Assembly: GCA_964628455.1 (NCBI GenBank)
Contig: CAZVPD010000025.1
Location: 1 to 27,012 of the forward strand
Source: JAQVWU01 sp964628455
Lineage (GTDB): Bacteria; Bacillota; Clostridia; Oscillospirales; CAG-272
Reading direction: 5' to 3'
Length of the DNA: 27,012 nt
Shown: positions 23,386-27,012 of the stretch, in pieces
Layout of the letters: each line of letters begins with the position of its first letter
Position numbering within the stretch: position 1 is the first letter of the stretch
The notes under the pieces: model-generated
What the model saw: only the letters and a program-made list of their open reading frames with translations
Told to the model about the DNA's origin: nothing
Databases searched by the model: none
Position numbers and translations under genes: made by a program

Positions 23386-24782
23386 TTATAACGCGGCAGC
23401 GAGCATTTCGAATGCCGATATGATCCGCTGCCTCGCTTCCTCATACAGGATAATGTCGTCTATATCACCGCTTCGCGCCGCGGATACGGGGGAGGAGGCT
23501 TCCAGCCGGTACTCCGCAAGCAGAGCAGCCCGCGTTGAAACCGGATCTCCGGCCGCTTTGATCTGCTCGCCGTACAGCAGCTGAACCGCGGATTCGGGAG
23601 GCATGACCGATATATCCGCACAGTCGAGTGCGAAAGCCATATCCGCTCCGAGTGACTTTGATCCCATCAGTGTAAACGCCGATCCGTATGCTTTTCCCAC
23701 GACCATTGTGACGCACGCGCATTCCGCCGCGGCATAGGAGGAAGAGAGCATTGCGAGCGCCGACGCATAAGGAGCATTTTCCGATGCTTTCCGGTAATCA
23801 TAGCCGGGTGTATCCACTAAAGTAAGCACAGGCAGACCCAGGCGGGAACATAATCGGATCAGTCCCGCAGCTTTAACCGCCGCCGAAGGCGTCAGCATGC
23901 CGTCGTCCGAAGCNNNNNNNNNNGATTGTTCGCAACGACGCCTGTTGCCGTTCCGTTCAGCCGGATCAATCCTGTCACAAGCGAAGGGGCATGCTCCGCC
24001 CCGAGTTCCGTAAACGAACCGTTATCGGCAATCACCGATATCAGGTCTCTGGCGTTGTATTTCCCTCCGGCTGCCAACGCTTCCAGTTCGGGCGTCAGGC
24101 GGTCGGGATCGTCTTCCGCTTCCAGGCAGGTCGGCCACGAATCCGAAGGCAGAAGATCGAGCAGCTGCTTCACGATGCGGACCGCGCCGCTCATATCATC
24201 AGCCGTGATATCCGTCAGCCCTGTCAGAGCAGCATCGGCTCCCTTTCCGTCTGTCAGAGAAGGCGGATTCACGAAAATCTCCGCTTTATCCTTCACGGAG
24301 ATCACTATATCGAACATCCGGGCGGCTACGGCCATCGCTCCGGAACAGACACCGCTTATAACGGCTATCCTCGGTATATAATGCCCCGCCGCTTCGAGTT
24401 TGCGTATAACGCTGCCGTATGCTCCGAGCGCACCGATCCCTTCGGTGATCTTCGCTCCCGCACTGTCGAACAAACCCACGACGGGAGCTCCGTTTTTCAT
24501 CGCCAGATCCAGCAATGAGACAATTTTTTTCGCCGAACCTTCACCGAAGGCGCCCTTTTCCCTTGAGGCGTCTTCAACAAAAGCATAGACAAGGCGTTCG
24601 CCGGCCGCTCCGTAACCGGTGAGCACCGGTTCGAAATCGCCGTCACCCTGTTTCATATAAGCGCCGAGTTCCGCAAAGGTACCGGCGTCATAAAGTGCGC
24701 CGATGAACCCCCCGGCTGCCGGGCTTTCGCTCTGCCGCATTTCGCGCAGCCGAGCGGCGGTCTGCCGTTTTCCCGTATCCAT
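23386..24782 (-). CDS. mmdA: Acyl-CoA carboxyltransferase (MmdA / transcarboxylase 12S-like), interrupted by assembly gap
   Basis: Two reading-frame pieces of one gene. The N-terminal part (24782 to the gap) shows the crotonase-type motifs GLFDSAGAKITEGIGALGAY, ISGVCSGAMAVA and PSLTDGKGAD, ending in GVVANN. The C-terminal part (23386 up to about 23913) continues with GLIRLCSRLGLPVLTLVDTPGYDY and GSAFTLMGSKSLGADMAFAL, the second half of the family. The 10 Ns at 23914-23923 fall between GVVANN and DDGMLTPS, where the family usually has only a few residues. It is the subunit that carboxylates or decarboxylates the acyl-CoA, probably methylmalonyl-CoA/propionyl-CoA, but the acyl group is not proven. 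The full length is about 465 residues. GAGGA is well placed before the ATG. It is the first gene of the operon, behind the promoter at 24871-24899. Confidence 0.85.
23914..23923. other. Assembly gap of 10 Ns inside the carboxyltransferase gene
   Basis: Ten undetermined bases. With exactly 10 bases, the two coding halves would be out of frame: after AAT and one C on the minus strand, the missing length must be 3k+2 to join the frames. The run is therefore most likely a placeholder of fixed size, not a biological frameshift. Confidence 0.9.
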
Positions 24783-24859
24783 TCATTGTCCTCACAAGTC
24801 ATTTAAATCGAATTTGGGACGAATGTCCTATATTCAGATCTTATAAACCATTCTTCCCC

Positions 24860-24899
24860 ATTATACAGTTATTATACAGCAATCGGCATATGATTGCAA
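24860..24899 (-). promoter_or_regulatory. Promoter of the biotin-complex operon, with two tandem -10 boxes
   Basis: Minus strand: -35 TTGCAA (24899-24894), 17-base spacer, perfect -10 TATAAT (24876-24871). A second TATAAT lies 11 bases on (24865-24860), inside a CTGTATAAT direct repeat. The start is near 24864 or 24853, giving a leader of about 70-80 bases to the ATG at 24782. Confidence 0.6.
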
Positions 24900-24944
24900 T
24901 AGCCGATGATTTTTTGTTTGTTAACATTTATACACGATATATAC

Positions 24945-24967
24945 AAAAAAGCCGGATCCGAATCCGG
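24945..24967 (-). terminator. Second of two tandem terminators after the DUF4349 gene
   Basis: Stem CCGGAT (24952-24957) and ATCCGG (24962-24967) with a CCGA loop on the plus strand; on the minus strand it is followed by C and a run of six Ts. It backs up the terminator at 24978-25006. Confidence 0.7.
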
Positions 24968-24977
24968 TGAAAAAAAG

Positions 24978-25006
24978 AAAGCAGAATTCGCCGTGAATTC
25001 TGCTTT
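24978..25006 (-). terminator. Rho-independent terminator after the DUF4349 gene
   Basis: A perfect 12-base stem, AAAGCAGAATTC (24978-24989) and its complement (24995-25006) with a 5-base loop. On the minus strand it is followed by C and a T run. It ends the transcript of the DUF4349 gene 12 bases past its stop. Confidence 0.85.
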
Positions 25007-25018
25007 CCCTCGTTTTAT

Positions 25019-25963
25019 TCATTGACGGCTGCCAGGACTCTTTTTCTTCATGATCTTTTTTATGATCAGAACCGTTACGAATATCAGAACGGCCAGTATG
25101 ATCAGGGTCGGCAGCGCATAGATGAAATCGACGGTAAAGTCTTTCAGACCTTCCACAAAGTCATTCCATGACTCCCTGACCGCGAGGGATATCCTTTCGC
25201 CGTAGGTTTTGGGTTTTTCGATCACTTCCTGATATTCGATCACTTCATAGAGATTGATGGTGACCGTGGAAAGGGAGACCTGACTGTCATAACGTTTGAT
25301 CGTGGAATAATAGCTTTCGATCTGATATCTTACGTCTGCCAGCGTCTGTTCAAGCTGCAGCATATACTGAAGTTCCGTTGCGCCCTCGAGCATAGCGATC
25401 AGCCGTTCTTCCTGTGTCTGAAGCGATTTCAGGCGCGCTTCGGCGTCATAATAGGTATCTGTAATATCACTTGAATTTTCGGTCTTGCTGAGCACATTGA
25501 AACTGCTGCCGAGTCCGTTTACATAGCTGTCCAGAACGGAAGCGGGAATACGTATGGTAAAATTCGCATGGCGCTCTATTTTATTGGACTGAAGGCTCTC
25601 CCCGCTTATATACGAATATTCGATATAGCCTCCGTTTGAAGCGGCAGAGGATGTGATGAGCGCGACTGCGTCGTTGAATGCTTTTGTTTCCAGTTCGAGG
25701 CCGACCGTTTTGATGATCTTGCGCGTGTCGGTTATCGCCTGTGCCGGCGATTCCTGCGGCATCGTCGGTTTGATGCCGCCGTCATTGTCATAAATCGCCT
25801 CGCCCTGCGCAGGAACCTCACCTTTTTCTTCATTTACCGCGTATTCGGGGGCTGACTGATCGGCTGTCGAATTCGCGGCCTTGGAACACGATGCGACGAA
25901 TCCGGTGAACAGCACGGCTGCAAGGAGAAGCGCGAAAATACGGACCGATATGTTCTTTTTCAA
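25019..25963 (-). CDS. DUF4349 lipoprotein
   Basis: 314 residues. A lipoprotein signal peptide (hydrophobic residues 8-24, lipobox VASC, Cys26) is followed by a low-complexity spacer and the DUF4349 domain (about 75-260), with TVGLELETKAFNDA, GGYIEYS, TIRIPASVLDS and a coiled coil around LKSLQTQEERL. A C-terminal membrane helix (about 283-303) and a basic tail follow. The protein is thus anchored at both ends with the domain outside the cell. The family function is unknown. The start is TTG at 25963 with AAAGGAGA well spaced. It lies 36 bases after the valyl-tRNA synthetase gene and is probably cotranscribed; two terminators follow it. Confidence 0.85.
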   Translation of the reverse strand: MKKNISVRIFALLLAAVLFTGFVASCSKAANSTADQSAPEYAVNEEKGEVPAQGEAIYDNDGGIKPTMPQESPAQAITDTRKIIKTVGLELETKAFNDAVALITSSAASNGGYIEYSYISGESLQSNKIERHANFTIRIPASVLDSYVNGLGSSFNVLSKTENSSDITDTYYDAEARLKSLQTQEERLIAMLEGATELQYMLQLEQTLADVRYQIESYYSTIKRYDSQVSLSTVTINLYEVIEYQEVIEKPKTYGERISLAVRESWNDFVEGLKDFTVDFIYALPTLIILAVLIFVTVLIIKKIMKKKSPGSRQ

Positions 25964-25999
25964 TTGAATCTCTCCTTTTTTTATAAATTATTGGTTGTT

Positions 26000-27012
26000 T
26001 TATGAATGGATCTCCTGCTTTTCGATTGCTTTTCCGATGCCTTCGAGTGTATCCCGGTAACGGCGCAGCTTTTCGCGTTCGCCTTCGATCACCCGGGCAG
26101 GAGCTTTCGCCGTAAAACTCTCGTTCGAAAGCTTCGCTTCGATTCGCGAAATTTCACTTAAGACAGACTCCCGTTCTTTTTTCAGACGTTCGCGCTCCTT
26201 GTCAAGGTCGATCATATCGGCCATCGGGATATAAAGCGCCGCCGAATCGGTGATGATCTGAACGGCATCATCGCCGGCGTATTCATCGCAGACATGAACA
26301 GCCGAAACGGAAGCCAGCTTCATAAAAAACGGAGCGGTCTGCTCGCCGAACAGTTCTTTTTTATCCGTCACGACAAAAAGCTTAGCTTTTCTGGACGGAG
26401 GGACATTCATCTCGGCACGCCTGTTGCGTATGGCGCGGATGCCCGAGATCAGAATCTCCATGTCCGCGGTTTCTTCCGGGAATACATACCGTTCGTCTCT
26501 TTCGGGATAGGCGCACATCATGATGCTGCCGTCTGTCTTTTCCTCTTCGGCGGTATGCGGCAGGGACTGCCATATTTCCTCAGTAATAAACGGAAGATAG
26601 GGATGAAGAAGCTTCAGTGAATCCGAAAGCACACAGGTTATGACATGCTGGGCGACCGGGTCCCCTGCCGAAAGGCGAGGTTTTACCAGTTCGATATACC
26701 AGTCGCAGAAGACATCCCATATGAAGTCGTATAATTTACCGAGGGCAACGCCTATTTCATATTTGGCAATGTTCGCCGATATCTCTCCGGCGAGGATATT
26801 GAAGCGTGTCAGCAGCCATTTGTCCTCGGCAGCAAGAGCTTCGGGTTCGGGAAGAACGGCGCGTCCGATATCGAGATTAAGCAGAACGAAACGCGCGGCG
26901 TTCCATATTTTATTATTGAAGTTGCGCGCGGACTCGATTTTTTCATCCGAGAAGCGCATATCGTTTCCGGGAGAATTTCCGGTCGCCAGCGCAAAGCGAA
27001 GGGCATCCGCTC
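26000..27012 (-). CDS. valS: Valyl-tRNA synthetase, C-terminal part (cut by window edge)
   Basis: 336 residues are visible, running off the right edge. They begin with GNSPGNDMRFSDEKIESARN and FNNKIWNA, the ValRS segment at the end of the catalytic core, where KMSKS lies just upstream and outside the window. The anticodon-binding domain follows, with DWYIELVKPRL and LLHPYLPFITEEIWQ. The C-terminal coiled coil is present (DLDKERERLKKE to the end), the arm that contacts the tRNA. The enzyme charges tRNA-Val. A start at 26959 would be internal and false. The downstream DUF4349 gene is 36 bases on. The promoter and any T-box leader would lie outside the window. Confidence 0.95.
   Translation of the reverse strand, partial: ADALRFALATGNSPGNDMRFSDEKIESARNFNNKIWNAARFVLLNLDIGRAVLPEPEALAAEDKWLLTRFNILAGEISANIAKYEIGVALGKLYDFIWDVFCDWYIELVKPRLSAGDPVAQHVITCVLSDSLKLLHPYLPFITEEIWQSLPHTAEEEKTDGSIMMCAYPERDERYVFPEETADMEILISGIRAIRNRRAEMNVPPSRKAKLFVVTDKKELFGEQTAPFFMKLASVSAVHVCDEYAGDDAVQIITDSAALYIPMADMIDLDKERERLKKERESVLSEISRIEAKLSNESFTAKAPARVIEGEREKLRRYRDTLEGIGKAIEKQEIHS

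Noticed and set aside
1..27012. tRNA, rRNA, CRISPR array, insertion sequence or prophage genes
   Set aside because: No cloverleaf-like sequence, evenly spaced repeats, transposase or phage motif was found on reading both strands.

Overview
The window looks like part of the chromosome of an anaerobic, fermentative Bacillota (Clostridia-type) bacterium, probably a draft or metagenome-derived assembly because a run of 10 Ns cuts one gene. The reasons are: strong AGGAGG-type ribosome binding sites; frequent TTG starts; sigma-A-like promoters (TTGACA/TATAAT); and gene families common in Clostridia (MinD/MgsA, VTC-domain plus DUF4956, ABC-DUF1854-ABC, split ThrE, DUF4349 lipoprotein, decarboxylase/transcarboxylase subunits). 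I see no rRNA, tRNA, CRISPR array, insertion sequence or phage gene. This is a gene-dense housekeeping/metabolic region rather than a mobile island.

Layout. (1) 1-999, minus strand: two tandem XpaC-like membrane proteins, the first cut by the window edge. (2) 1234-2653, plus strand: a MinD-family ATPase with an apparent ATT start and a methylglyoxal synthase homologue whose catalytic residues are largely replaced, closed by a terminator. (3) 2696-3730, plus: a family 3 membrane acyltransferase. (4) 3736-5175, minus: a DUF4956 membrane protein and a VTC-type (polyphosphate polymerase-like) protein. (5) 5352-6197, plus: a PhnP-like metallo-beta-lactamase-fold protein with altered metal ligands. 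(6) 6224-12605, minus: an operon-like run, in transcription order ABC half-transporter, DUF1854 protein, second ABC half-transporter, and the two halves of a ThrE-type threonine/serine exporter, behind a good promoter at 12642-12670.

(7) 12722-21088, plus: seven co-directional genes between a consensus promoter and a strong terminator: a GH106-related putative glycoside hydrolase, a GlmU-like nucleotidyltransferase, a class C beta-lactamase-like serine hydrolase, a DivIVA-like coiled-coil protein, an orphan beta subunit of a fumarase/tartrate-dehydratase-type hydro-lyase, an XRE regulator with a helical-repeat tail, and a Gfo/Idh/MocA oxidoreductase. (8) 21092-24899, minus: an acyl-CoA carboxyltransferase (cut by the N gap), OadG-like, biotin carrier and OadA-like subunits. 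Together these form either a sodium-pump decarboxylase lacking a local beta subunit or a transcarboxylase-like complex. (9) 25019-27012, minus: a DUF4349 lipoprotein with tandem terminators, and the C-terminal third of valyl-tRNA synthetase.

The observations most worth following are the MinD/pseudo-MgsA pair, the ABC-DUF1854-ABC-ThrE export operon with PH-like and zinc-ribbon N-termini, the orphan hydro-lyase beta subunit next to a regulator, and the OadB-less biotin complex. All family assignments come from reading motifs by eye, with no database search.
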